This document shows, piece by piece, positions 31,505 to 41,215 of a DNA stretch of 42,602 nucleotides. The number at the start of each line of letters is the position of its first letter. Positions within the stretch are counted from its first letter, which is position 1. A program made the position numbers and the translations under genes. The notes under the pieces are model-generated. The model searched no databases, had not been told where the DNA came from, and worked only from the letters and a program-made list of their open reading frames with translations. The stretch comes from Massilia sp. Its GTDB lineage: Bacteria; Pseudomonadota; Gammaproteobacteria; Burkholderiales; Burkholderiaceae_D. The stretch lies in the NCBI GenBank assembly GCA_025359245.1, contig JANYGW010000085.1:1-42602 (forward strand). The letters are read 5' to 3'.

Positions 31505-32235
31505 TGGACTACGTCCAGCGCGCGCTGCGCTTTGCCTGCCAGGGGCAATCGCTGGTCGGCATCATCGACGTCCCCGAACGGCCGCTCGCGCGCGGCGTGC
31601 TGGTGATCAGCGGCGGCCCCCAGTACCGGGTCGGCAGCCACCGCCATTACACGCTGCTGGCCCGCCTGCTGGCGCCACGCGGCATTCCCGTGATGCGTTT
31701 CGATTGCCGCGGCATGGGCGACAGCGAAGGCGAGCCGAGGACCTTCGACAGCATCGGCGACGACATCCAGGCCGCCATCCGCGAATTCTTCCTGCAGGTG
31801 CCCGCCATGCAGGAGGTCGTCATCTGGGGCCTGGGCGACGGCGCCACCGCCGCCGCGCTGTACGCCCATACCGACCAGCGGGTGCGCGGCCTGGTGCTGC
31901 TCAACCCCTGGTCCGGCGGCACCGCCCAGGGCGCGCCGCATGCGCGCCTCGACCTGGGCGAGATCGCGTTCTGGAAGCAGGTCGGGCTTGACCATGCGCT
32001 CGGGCCCGATCCGGTTCCCCAGCGCCTGCTCGCCAGCCTGGCCTGCTTCGGCGGCGCGGCATTGGTGGTGGTCGGCGGCGCCGACACGGCCGGGCGCCAG
32101 TTCGCCGACCTGATGGAGCGCATCGACGTGCCCGTGCGGCGCGTCACCATCGCCGGCGCCGACCACACCTTCGCCAGCCGCGAATGGCGCGACGAAGTGG
32201 CCGAGTTGTCGGCCAACTGGATCGTGTCGTGGTGA
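31501..32235 (+). CDS. Exosortase A system-associated hydrolase 1 (alpha/beta hydrolase), nucleophile lost
   Basis: 244 residues from ATG 31501, overlapping hydrolase 2. GVLVISGGPQYRVGSHRHYTLLARLLAPRGIPVMRFDCRGMGDSEGEPRTF and VRGLVLLNPW are the family core, and a C-terminal GADHTF segment keeps the catalytic His. The elbow that, from recall, usually reads GLCDAAS here reads GLGDGAT, with Gly112 (GGC) in place of Cys (TGC), a single base change. The segment after NPW is also shorter than I expect. The protein may be inactive. It converges with prsR, 9 bases away. Confidence 0.8.
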   Translation: MMDYVQRALRFACQGQSLVGIIDVPERPLARGVLVISGGPQYRVGSHRHYTLLARLLAPRGIPVMRFDCRGMGDSEGEPRTFDSIGDDIQAAIREFFLQVPAMQEVVIWGLGDGATAAALYAHTDQRVRGLVLLNPWSGGTAQGAPHARLDLGEIAFWKQVGLDHALGPDPVPQRLLASLACFGGAALVVVGGADTAGRQFADLMERIDVPVRRVTIAGADHTFASREWRDEVAELSANWIVSW

Positions 32236-32244
32236 CGGCGGCCG

Positions 32245-33600
<1,356 letters not shown>

Positions 33601-33622
33601 GCTGCTCTCCCGCGCATCTGGA

Positions 33623-35014
33623 TTACCGGCTGCCCTTGCCCGTCAGGACCACCTGCACGGTCTCGATCAGGATCAGGAGATCGAGGAACATGCTGTTGTT
33701 CTTGACGTAGTAAAGGTCGTACTGCAGTTTCTGGATGGCGTCGTCGATCGAGGCGCCGTACTGGTAGCGCACCTGCGCCAGGCCGGTCACGCCGGGCTTG
33801 ATGCCGTGCCGTACGTTGTAGTACGGGACCTCGCCGATCAGCTGGCCGACGAAATAGGCGCGCTCCGGGCGCGGCCCGACGAAGCTCATGTCGCCCTTGA
33901 GCACATTGAACATCTGCGGCAATTCATCAATGCGCAGCATGCGCAGGATGCGCCCGACGCGCGTCACGCGCGGATCGTTGGTCGTGGCCCAGGTAGGCAA
34001 GCCGCCTTGCTCGGCATTCTTGCGCATGCTGCGCAGTTTCAACATGCTGAACAAGCGTCCGTTGCGTCCGACCCGCTGCTGCTGATAGATCACGGGCGCC
34101 CCGTCTTCCATGACGATCGCCGCGGCAGCGAGCAGCAGCACCGGCAGGCTGGCGAGGCTGATCAGCAAACTGGCGGCCAGGTCGAAGATCCGCTTCGAGG
34201 CGGCGCGCAAGAAGCTCTGGTCGAAGCCGCCGCCGAAGATCAGGTAGCTCGGCTGCAGCGAATCGAGCCGGATCTGGCAGGCTTCGCGCTCGAAGAAGCT
34301 GGCCGCGTCGATCACCCGCACCCCGCCCAGCGCGCAAGCGAGCAGCTCTTCGATCGGGAATGCGCTGCCGCGCCGGTTGCCGAGCGTGACGACGATTTCG
34401 CTGGCCTCGTATCTTTGCGCCATCATCAGCAGCGATTCGCCCATCGGCAGCAGGTAGGAAGCCGGCACCACGTTCGGCTCGCCGTCGACCGCCACGCAGC
34501 CGACCACCTTGAACTGGTGGAAGCCGACTTTGCGAAACGCCAGGTCGATACAGTCGCGCGCCATCGGTCCGCCGCCGATGAAGATCAGGCGCGCGTCGAG
34601 CAGCACCGACTCGGCCGACTTGAACACCACCAGCCGTGCCAGCACCACGCCGGTCGCGCCCAGCGCAAAGATGGCGCTGCTGATGCTGCGCCCGAAGTAC
34701 ATTTCGGGACGCACGGCGATCAAGGCCGATAGCAGCGCGAAACCGAGCGCGAACGACGGCATGATCCGGAACAAGGTCGTGCGCATGCCTTCGCGCGAAC
34801 TGTGCTGGTACATGCCGAGCGCGCTCATGCTGAAAATGATCACCAGCGCAAACGTCAGCGACGACAAAAACAGGTTCGCGCTGCGGAAGTGGCCCTGGCC
34901 GTCGGAGACCCAGATCGCCGAGGCGACGGTGGCCGATCCCAGCAGCATTACCAGCTCCAGCAGCAGCAGGATGAATGCCATTTTGGACACGTAATGATTG
35001 AAAATCCGTATCAC
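33623..35014 (-). CDS. XrtA/PEP-CTERM system-associated sugar transferase (EpsB-like, TIGR03013 type)
   Basis: 463 residues from GTG 35014 (GGGGAG upstream), matching the family start V/MIRxFNHYxSK. Five N-terminal membrane helices (residues about 10-150) are followed by a cytosolic NAD-like domain (ARLIFIGGGPMARDCIDLA). The C-terminal bacterial sugar transferase domain has FDLAASLLISLASLPVLLLAAAAI, VIYQQQRVGRNGRLFSMLKLRSM and MLRIDELPQMFNVLKGDMSFVGPRPE. It should transfer the first sugar phosphate to undecaprenyl phosphate to begin EPS repeat synthesis. It lies 22 bases upstream of prsR on the same strand. Confidence 0.92.
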   Translation of the reverse strand: MIRIFNHYVSKMAFILLLLELVMLLGSATVASAIWVSDGQGHFRSANLFLSSLTFALVIIFSMSALGMYQHSSREGMRTTLFRIMPSFALGFALLSALIAVRPEMYFGRSISSAIFALGATGVVLARLVVFKSAESVLLDARLIFIGGGPMARDCIDLAFRKVGFHQFKVVGCVAVDGEPNVVPASYLLPMGESLLMMAQRYEASEIVVTLGNRRGSAFPIEELLACALGGVRVIDAASFFEREACQIRLDSLQPSYLIFGGGFDQSFLRAASKRIFDLAASLLISLASLPVLLLAAAAIVMEDGAPVIYQQQRVGRNGRLFSMLKLRSMRKNAEQGGLPTWATTNDPRVTRVGRILRMLRIDELPQMFNVLKGDMSFVGPRPERAYFVGQLIGEVPYYNVRHGIKPGVTGLAQVRYQYGASIDDAIQKLQYDLYYVKNNSMFLDLLILIETVQVVLTGKGSR

Positions 35015-35180
35015 GGCACTCCCCGCACAAAGGAACGAAAAACGGCTCCCTGAGTGTGGGGGCTTCTCGCACAGCAAGCTTTGACTGAAGACAACCGAAA
35101 CGGGCGCCTTTCCGTGCGGATAAACGCGTCCATGGCAAATAGACTATAGTGATGACTCCGCACAACAGAATTCGCCCATC

Positions 35181-36806
35181 ATGAAATTTGACGTCGCAAT
35201 TGTCGGCAGTGGCCTCGCGGGCCTGTCGGTCGCCCTCCATCTGGCGCAGACGCGCACCGTGGCCATCATCTCCAAGCGCGCCCTGCTCGACGGCGCCAGC
35301 AACTGGGCCCAGGGCGGCATCGCCGCCGTGCTCGATTCGGGCGACACCCACCAGCAGCACATCGACGACACGCTGGTCGCCGGCGGCGGCTTGTGCGACG
35401 AGGCGGCCACCCGCTTCATCGTCGAACACGGCCGCGAAGCGATTCAATGGCTGATCGACCAGGGCGTGCCGTTCACGCGCGACGAGACCGCCGAAATGGG
35501 ATTCCACCTGACGCGCGAAGGCGGCCATAGCCAGCGCCGCATCATCCATGCGGCCGACGCCACCGGCCACGCGGTCCAGGTCACGCTCGAACAAAAGGTG
35601 CGCGCCCACCCGAACATCACGCTGTTCGAACAACACTGCGCAATCGACGTCATCACGTCCGACAAGTTGAGCGGCAAGGTGGCCCATCCGGCAACGGCCA
35701 ATCCGAGCCAGCCGCACTGCCTCGGCGTCTACGTCCAGGACGAAAAAACCGGCAAGGTCATTACCTTCGAAGCGGAGCACACGGTGCTGTGCACGGGCGG
35801 CGCCGGCAAGGTCTACCTGTACACCACCAATCCGGACACCGCCACCGGCGACGGCATCGCCATGGCCTGGCGCGCCGGCTGCCGCGTGTCGAACATGGAG
35901 TTCATCCAGTTCCACCCGACCTGCCTGTATCACCCGTATGCCAAGTCGTTCCTGATCACCGAAGCGATCCGCGGCGAAGGCGGCCTGCTCAAGCTGCCGC
36001 CCGAAGCGGGTGCGGCGGCCGGCACGCGCTTCATGCCGATGTACGACGAACGGGGCGAGCTGGCGCCGCGCGACGTCGTCGCCCGTGCGATCGACTTCGA
36101 GATGAAGAAGCGCGGCCTCGATTACGTCAACCTCGACATCAGCCATCAGCCGCCTGAGTTCCTCAAGGAGCACTTCCCGACTATCTATGCGCGCTGTCTG
36201 GAACTGGGCATCGACATCACCACGCAGCCAATACCGGTGGTGCCGGCCGTGCACTTCACCTGCGGCGGCGTGGTCACCGACCTGGCCGGGCGCACCGACG
36301 TGCCGGGCCTGTACGCGGTCGGCGAAACTGCATGCACCGGCCTGCACGGCGCCAACCGGCTGGCCAGCAATTCGCTGCTCGAATGCCTGGTCGTGGGCCG
36401 CGCCTGCGCGCTCGAAATCGCAGCGATGCCCAAAACCGACGTGCCGGCATTGCCAGCATGGGACGAGAGCCGCGTGACGAACGCCGATGAGGAAGTGGTG
36501 ATCGCCCACAACTGGGACGAGCTGCGCCGCTTCATGTGGAATTATGTCGGGATCGTGCGCACCACCAAGCGGCTGGAGCGCGCGCAGCACCGCATCGCGC
36601 TACTCAAGGAAGAGATCGACGAGTACTACCGCAATTTCCGCATCACGCATGATTTGCTGGAGCTGCGCAACCTGGTCGATGTGGCGTCGCTGATCGTCAA
36701 CAGCGCGCTGACCAGGCGCGAGAGCCGCGGCTTGCATTTCAGCCGCGACTTTCCGAACACCTTGCCGAAGGCGCTGCCAAGTGTCCTGACACCGCCGCGC
36801 AGGTAA
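35181..36806 (+). CDS. nadB: L-aspartate oxidase
   Basis: 541 residues. The FAD-binding GSGLAGLSVALHLA is followed by the GASNWAQGGIAAVL segment. The active-site region EFIQFHPTCLYHPYAKSFLITEAIRGEGG, then AVHFTCGGVVTDLAGRTDVPGLYAVGE and HGANRLASNSLLECLVVGRA are all present, with a helical C-terminal domain. It oxidises aspartate to iminoaspartate, the first step of de novo NAD synthesis in the cytosol. NadA and nadC lie 4-6 kb downstream on the other strand. A -10-like TATAGT lies at 35142, without a convincing -35. Confidence 0.96.
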   Translation: MKFDVAIVGSGLAGLSVALHLAQTRTVAIISKRALLDGASNWAQGGIAAVLDSGDTHQQHIDDTLVAGGGLCDEAATRFIVEHGREAIQWLIDQGVPFTRDETAEMGFHLTREGGHSQRRIIHAADATGHAVQVTLEQKVRAHPNITLFEQHCAIDVITSDKLSGKVAHPATANPSQPHCLGVYVQDEKTGKVITFEAEHTVLCTGGAGKVYLYTTNPDTATGDGIAMAWRAGCRVSNMEFIQFHPTCLYHPYAKSFLITEAIRGEGGLLKLPPEAGAAAGTRFMPMYDERGELAPRDVVARAIDFEMKKRGLDYVNLDISHQPPEFLKEHFPTIYARCLELGIDITTQPIPVVPAVHFTCGGVVTDLAGRTDVPGLYAVGETACTGLHGANRLASNSLLECLVVGRACALEIAAMPKTDVPALPAWDESRVTNADEEVVIAHNWDELRRFMWNYVGIVRTTKRLERAQHRIALLKEEIDEYYRNFRITHDLLELRNLVDVASLIVNSALTRRESRGLHFSRDFPNTLPKALPSVLTPPRR

Positions 36807-36811
36807 GTGTT

Positions 36812-36891
36812 ACATCGCCCTTGCGAAGGCGAGGACCTATGGCACCTCTGCTCATACGTGCTATGGGCCCTCGCCTTCGCAAGGGCGATGT
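36812..36891. repeat. Long inverted repeat, REP/BIME-like
   Basis: Two perfect 23-base arms (36812-36834 and 36869-36891) enclose 34 bases. The inner part pairs further with two mismatches (CCTATGGCAC against GTGCTATGGG), leaving a loop of about 12 bases. The arm contains TTGCGAAGGCGAGG, close to a widespread intergenic repeat family with GCGAAGGCGGGGACC. It lies between nadB and the DMT gene and could end or stabilise the nadB transcript. Confidence 0.75.
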
Positions 36892-36942
36892 TGGTTTAAT
36901 TATCCGACGTTCAATCGGCGCGATTCCCGATGCGCCCGCACG

Positions 36943-37839
36943 ATGACCAAGCGACTCAGCCCCACCACCATCCTCCTGCTTACCGTCCCGCCTTTGCTGT
37001 GGGCCGGGAACGCCATCGTCGGCCGCCTGGTGCGCGCCGCGGTGCCGCCGATGACGCTCAACCTGCTGCGCTGGTCCATCGCGCTGCTGATCCTGCTGCC
37101 GCTGGGACGGGCGCTGTTTCGCAGCGGCGGCCTGGTCGCCAACTGGCGCCGCTACGCGCTGCTTGGCCTGCTCGGCATCGGCCTGTACAACTCCTTCCAA
37201 TACCTGGCGCTGCAAAGCTCCACCCCGATCAACGTCACGCTGGTCGCGGCCGGCATGCCGGTCTGGATGATGGCCGTCGGCGCCCTGTTCTTCCACGTGC
37301 CGGTCAGGCGCAAGCAGATGGCCGGCGCCGCGCTGTCGATCGCCGGCGTGCTGCTGGTGCTGTGCCGCGGCCAGTGGAACCTGCTGCTGTCCATGCGCCT
37401 GGTGCCCGGCGACGTCTACATGATCCTGGCGACCATCGCCTGGTCGTTCTACAGCTGGATGCTGACCCAGCCGAAGGACCCGCCCGCCGAACGCGCCGAC
37501 TGGGCCGCCTTCCTGCTGGCCCAGGTGATCTACGGCGTGCTGTGGTCGGGCAGTTTCGCCGCCGGCGAATGGGCCCTCGGCGACGTCGCGATCGCCTGGA
37601 GCTGGCCGGTCGCCGCGGCGCTGCTGTATGTCGCCGTTGGCCCGGCTATCATCGCGTTTCGCTGCTGGGGCGCCGGCGTGCAGCGCGCCGGACCGAGCGT
37701 GGGCGCGTTCTTCGTCAACCTCACGCCGCTGTTCACGGCCGTCATGTCGGCCGCTTTCCTGGGCGAGGCGCCCCATCTGTATCATATGATTGCCTTCGCG
37801 CTGATCGTCGGCGGCATCGTCTTCTCGGCGCGCAGATAG
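36943..37839 (+). CDS. DMT superfamily transporter (EamA type)
   Basis: 298 residues with ten predicted membrane helices in two five-helix repeats. The first EamA repeat has PPLLWAGNAIVGRLVRAAVPPMTLNLLRWSIALLILLPL and NSFQYLALQSSTPINVTLVAAGMPVWM. The second has ATIAWSFYSWMLTQP and RAGPSVGAFFVNLTPLFTAVMSAAFLGE. It likely exports amino acids or other small metabolites through the inner membrane. The substrate is unknown. The sirtuin gene starts 9 bases after its stop, so co-transcription is likely. Confidence 0.9.
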   Translation: MTKRLSPTTILLLTVPPLLWAGNAIVGRLVRAAVPPMTLNLLRWSIALLILLPLGRALFRSGGLVANWRRYALLGLLGIGLYNSFQYLALQSSTPINVTLVAAGMPVWMMAVGALFFHVPVRRKQMAGAALSIAGVLLVLCRGQWNLLLSMRLVPGDVYMILATIAWSFYSWMLTQPKDPPAERADWAAFLLAQVIYGVLWSGSFAAGEWALGDVAIAWSWPVAAALLYVAVGPAIIAFRCWGAGVQRAGPSVGAFFVNLTPLFTAVMSAAFLGEAPHLYHMIAFALIVGGIVFSARR

Positions 37840-37848
37840 GACATCGCC

Positions 37849-38673
37849 ATGGCCGACAAGCTGACGCTGCTCGCCGAATTCATTGAACGCCACCCGCACC
37901 TGCTGGTGCTGACCGGGGCCGGCCTGAGCACGGCGTCGGGGATTCCCGACTACCGCGACAAGGATGGCGTGCGGCGCGGCTCAGCGCCGGTGCAAGGTCC
38001 GGATTTTCGCAAGCTCGACGCGGTGCGGCGCCGCTACTGGGCGCGCAGCATGGTCGGCTATCCAACGCTGGCCCAGGCCGCGCCGAATGCAGGCCACCGC
38101 GCGCTGGCCGAGATGGCATGGCAGCGCCGTTTCAGCGCGTTGATGACGCAGAATGTCGACGGCCTGCAGCAGCGGGCCGGCAGCGAGTCTGTGCTGGAAT
38201 TGCACGGCAATATACATCAGGTGCTGTGCCTGGACTGTCACGCCACGTTCACGCGCGCCTTCGTGCAAACACAGCTGGCCGAAGCGAACCCGGACATGGC
38301 CGGCGTTCAGGCCCAGAGCGCGCCGGACGGCGATGCGCACCTGGAGCCGGATGCGCTGGCCGAGTTCCATATTCCCTGGTGCGTGCAGTGTGGCGGCATG
38401 CTCCAGCCGGACGTTGTATTTTTTGGCGACGGCATGCCTGTCGAACGCACGCGCCAGGCGCTCGAACTGATGGCATGCGCCGATGCGCTGCTCGTGGTAG
38501 GCTCGTCGCTGACGGTGTATTCGGGCTTTCGTTTTTGCCGCCTCGCCGCAGAAACGGGCAAGCCGATTGCCGCGATCAACCTCGGCAAGACGCGCGCCGA
38601 TGCCATGCTGGCCTTGAAAATTGAAGACGCGGCCGAACGGGTTTTGCCGGCCGTGCTGGCGCTATTGGACTAA
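37849..38673 (+). CDS. NAD-dependent protein deacylase, Sir2 family
   Basis: 274 residues. [19 protein letters not shown] binds [15 protein letters not shown] and the catalytic His in ELHGN are present. The zinc site has C-x2-C (CLDC) and C-x2-C (CVQC) separated by a long insert (residues about 130-178), and VVFFGD and [10 protein letters not shown] follow. It removes acyl groups from lysines using NAD. It lies within a stretch of NAD synthesis genes (nadB, nadC, nadA). The insert between the cysteine pairs and RDKDG in the N-terminal motif fit the class II bacterial sirtuins. Confidence 0.93.
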   Translation: MADKLTLLAEFIERHPHLLVLTGAGLSTASGIPDYRDKDGVRRGSAPVQGPDFRKLDAVRRRYWARSMVGYPTLAQAAPNAGHRALAEMAWQRRFSALMTQNVDGLQQRAGSESVLELHGNIHQVLCLDCHATFTRAFVQTQLAEANPDMAGVQAQSAPDGDAHLEPDALAEFHIPWCVQCGGMLQPDVVFFGDGMPVERTRQALELMACADALLVVGSSLTVYSGFRFCRLAAETGKPIAAINLGKTRADAMLALKIEDAAERVLPAVLALLD

Positions 38674-38675
38674 GA

Positions 38676-39179
38676 ATGAAGAAAATGTGGATGATCATGG
38701 CGCTGCTGCTGGCCGGCTGTGTCGGCAAGCCCGATAACGTGATACCGGTCGCGAAGTTCGACACGTCCCGGTATCTGGGCAAGTGGTATGAAATCGCCCG
38801 CCTCGACCACTCCTTCGAACGCGGTCTTAATCAGGTCAGCGCCGAATACAGCCTGCGCGACGATGGCGGCCTGAGGGTCGTCAACCGCGGCTACATGGCC
38901 GCCGGCGCCACGTGGAAGGAATCGGTCGGCAAAGCCTATTTCATCGGACAGCATGACGTCGGCTACCTGAAAGTCTCGTTCTTCGGTCCGTTCTACGGTT
39001 CCTATATCGTGTTCGAGCTGGACCAGCAGAGTTACCAGTATGCGATGATCAGCGGCCCGGACAAGTCCTACCTGTGGATCTTGTCACGCACCCCGGCCAT
39101 GGACGAGGCAACAAAAAAACGCCTGGTCGCGAAGGCCCAGGCGCTTGGTTTCGATACGGCGAAACTGATTTATAACTAG
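38676..39179 (+). CDS. Lipocalin family lipoprotein (Blc-like)
   Basis: 167 residues. The signal peptide ends in lipobox LLAGC with Cys15 as lipid anchor. VAKFDTSRYLGKWYEIARLDHSFERG is the GxW lipocalin signature, followed by VSAEYSLRDDGGLRVVNRG, YLWILSRTPAMD and the C-terminal helix. It sits in the outer membrane and probably binds lysophospholipids or other lipids under envelope stress. It starts 2 bases after the sirtuin stop, and its end overlaps the nadC stop by 4 bases on the other strand. Confidence 0.93.
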   Translation: MKKMWMIMALLLAGCVGKPDNVIPVAKFDTSRYLGKWYEIARLDHSFERGLNQVSAEYSLRDDGGLRVVNRGYMAAGATWKESVGKAYFIGQHDVGYLKVSFFGPFYGSYIVFELDQQSYQYAMISGPDKSYLWILSRTPAMDEATKKRLVAKAQALGFDTAKLIYN

Positions 39180-40042
39180 TCGATAATCCGCAGCGAAAAA
39201 TCGGTCGCCTTGATGTCCTTGGTCAGGCTGCCGATCGAGATCCGGTCGACGCCGGTATCGGCGATCGCGCGCACGCTGTCCATGTTGACGCCGCCCGATG
39301 CTTCCAGCAGCGCGCGGCCGGCGTTGAGCACCACCGCCTGGCGCATCGCGTCGAGTTCAAAATTATCCAGCAAGACCGAGGTGGCGCCCGCTTCGAGCGC
39401 CTCGGACAGCTGCGCCAGCGTTTCGACCTCGATCTGGATCGACACGCCGGCCTTCAGGTCCTGCGCCGCCTTGAGCGCGAGCGAGACGCCGCCGGCTGCC
39501 GCGATATGGTTTTCCTTGATCAGGATGCCGTCGAACAGCGCCATGCGCTGGTTCTGCCCGCCGCCCACGCGCACCGCGTACTTCTGGGCCTGGCGCAGGC
39601 CTGGCAAGGTCTTGCGGGTGTCGAGGATCGCGGCCTTGGTGCCGGCGACGACGTCCACGTACTGGCGCGTGGCGCTGGCCACACCCGACAGCAGTTGCAG
39701 GAAATTGAGCGCGCTGCGCTCGCCCGTCAGCAAGGCGCGCGGCGGCGCCTCGATGGTGCAGACCACGCTGCCGGCCTTCATCATGTCGCCTTCGGCATAC
39801 TGCCAGTCGATCTCGATGCTCTGGTCGAGCGCCTGCATCACCGCGTCGAACCACGGTCCGCCGCACAGCACCGCATCCTCGCGCACGACCACGCGGGCGC
39901 GCACGCGGGTGTCGTTCGGCACCAGCTTGCCGGTCAGGTCGCCGTTGCCGACGTCTTCCAGCAGCGCGGCCAGCAGGTTGCCCTGGAAGGCCAGCTGCAG
40001 CGCTTCGTCGAACGGGCCGAACGGGTTACTCAAGTTACTCAT
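39176..40042 (-). CDS. nadC: Nicotinate-nucleotide pyrophosphorylase (carboxylating)
   Basis: 288 residues from ATG 40042. [14 protein letters not shown] and [21 protein letters not shown], then [47 protein letters not shown] hold the phosphoribosyl-binding residues. [15 protein letters not shown] and [39 protein letters not shown] complete the barrel. It converts quinolinate and PRPP to nicotinate mononucleotide. The start overlaps the nadA stop as ATGA, so the two are translationally coupled. Confidence 0.96.
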   Translation of the reverse strand: MSNLSNPFGPFDEALQLAFQGNLLAALLEDVGNGDLTGKLVPNDTRVRARVVVREDAVLCGGPWFDAVMQALDQSIEIDWQYAEGDMMKAGSVVCTIEAPPRALLTGERSALNFLQLLSGVASATRQYVDVVAGTKAAILDTRKTLPGLRQAQKYAVRVGGGQNQRMALFDGILIKENHIAAAGGVSLALKAAQDLKAGVSIQIEVETLAQLSEALEAGATSVLLDNFELDAMRQAVVLNAGRALLEASGGVNMDSVRAIADTGVDRISIGSLTKDIKATDFSLRIID

Positions 40043-41172
40043 GCCGGGCCTACTCCAGAAAACAGGGTTGATTCTTGCGCCAGCTCGCCGGTCGGCAAGG
40101 CCTTGGCTTTCTTTGCCGCCGCGAAGTCGAGCATGCGGTCGATCGCGCGCACCGCCAGCGTGCCGATGGCGGGATCGACGTGGATTTCGTTGTTGCCGTT
40201 TTCGAGCACGTCGGCCAGGTTCTGCAGGCCGTTCATTGCCATCCACGGGCAATGCGCGCAGCTCTTGCAGGTGGCGCTGTTGCCGGCGGTCGGCGCATCG
40301 ATGAACTGCTTGCCCGGAGCCGCCGCGCGCATCTTGTGCAGGATGCCGTTATCGGTGGCGACGATGAAGGTAGTCGCGTCCATGGCCTGCGCCGCGTTGA
40401 TCAGCTGCGTGGTCGAACCGACGACATCGGCCAGCGCCACCACGTTGGCGGGCGACTCGGGATGGACCAGCACCTTGGCGCCGGGATGCTCGGCCATCAA
40501 GAGCTCGAGTTCGACGGCCTTGAATTCGTCGTGCACCAGGCAGGAGCCCTGCCACAGCAGCATGTCGGCGCCGGTCTTCCTTTGGATGTAGGAGCCCAGG
40601 TGCTTGTCCGGGGCCCACAGGATTTTTTTGCCCTGCGCGTGCAGGTGCGCCACGATGTCCAGGCCGATCGAGGACGTCACCATCCAGTCGGCGCGCGCCT
40701 TGACGGCGGCGCTGGTGTTGGCATACACGACCACGGTGCGGTCGGGATGGGCGTCGCAGAAGGCGGCGAATTCGTCGGCCGGGCAGCCCAGGTCGAGCGA
40801 GCAGGTCGCGTCCAGGTCCGGCATCAGGATGCGCTTTTCCGGGCTGAGGATCTTGGCGGTCTCGCCCATGAAACGCACGCCGGCCACGACCAGCGTCTTG
40901 GCCGGATGGTCGCGCCCGAAGCGCGCCATTTCGAGCGAGTCGGAGACGCAGCCGCCGGTTTCCTCGGCCAGGTCCTGCAAGTCGCCATCGACGTAATAAT
41001 GGGCGACCAGCACTGCCTCGCGTTCTTTCAGCAGGCGCCTGATGCGCTCCTTGAGGGCGGTTTTTTCGGCGGCGGAAGGCGTGGCCGGGGTACGGGCCCA
41101 GGCCTGGGCGGTGCAGCTCGCACCGTCCGCCGGACGCTCGTACTCGACCGTTTTGATGGCTACAGTTTTCAT
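40039..41172 (-). CDS. nadA: Quinolinate synthase
   Basis: 377 residues. [94 protein letters not shown] and [18 protein letters not shown] contain the three cysteines of the 4Fe-4S cluster. It condenses iminoaspartate with dihydroxyacetone phosphate to quinolinate. It is followed by nadC with an ATGA overlap, and 43 bases separate it from the ABC-F gene upstream. Confidence 0.96.
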   Translation of the reverse strand: MKTVAIKTVEYERPADGASCTAQAWARTPATPSAAEKTALKERIRRLLKEREAVLVAHYYVDGDLQDLAEETGGCVSDSLEMARFGRDHPAKTLVVAGVRFMGETAKILSPEKRILMPDLDATCSLDLGCPADEFAAFCDAHPDRTVVVYANTSAAVKARADWMVTSSIGLDIVAHLHAQGKKILWAPDKHLGSYIQRKTGADMLLWQGSCLVHDEFKAVELELLMAEHPGAKVLVHPESPANVVALADVVGSTTQLINAAQAMDATTFIVATDNGILHKMRAAAPGKQFIDAPTAGNSATCKSCAHCPWMAMNGLQNLADVLENGNNEIHVDPAIGTLAVRAIDRMLDFAAAKKAKALPTGELAQESTLFSGVGPA

Positions 41173-41215
41173 GTCGATACTATCTCACAAGGACGAAAAT
41201 TTTGCCGGACGCAGC

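Noticed and set aside
33927..36590. An 887-codon minus-strand frame across the sugar transferase, intergenic region and nadB
   Set aside because: It is a chance open frame through two real genes on different strands; no domain is visible in it.
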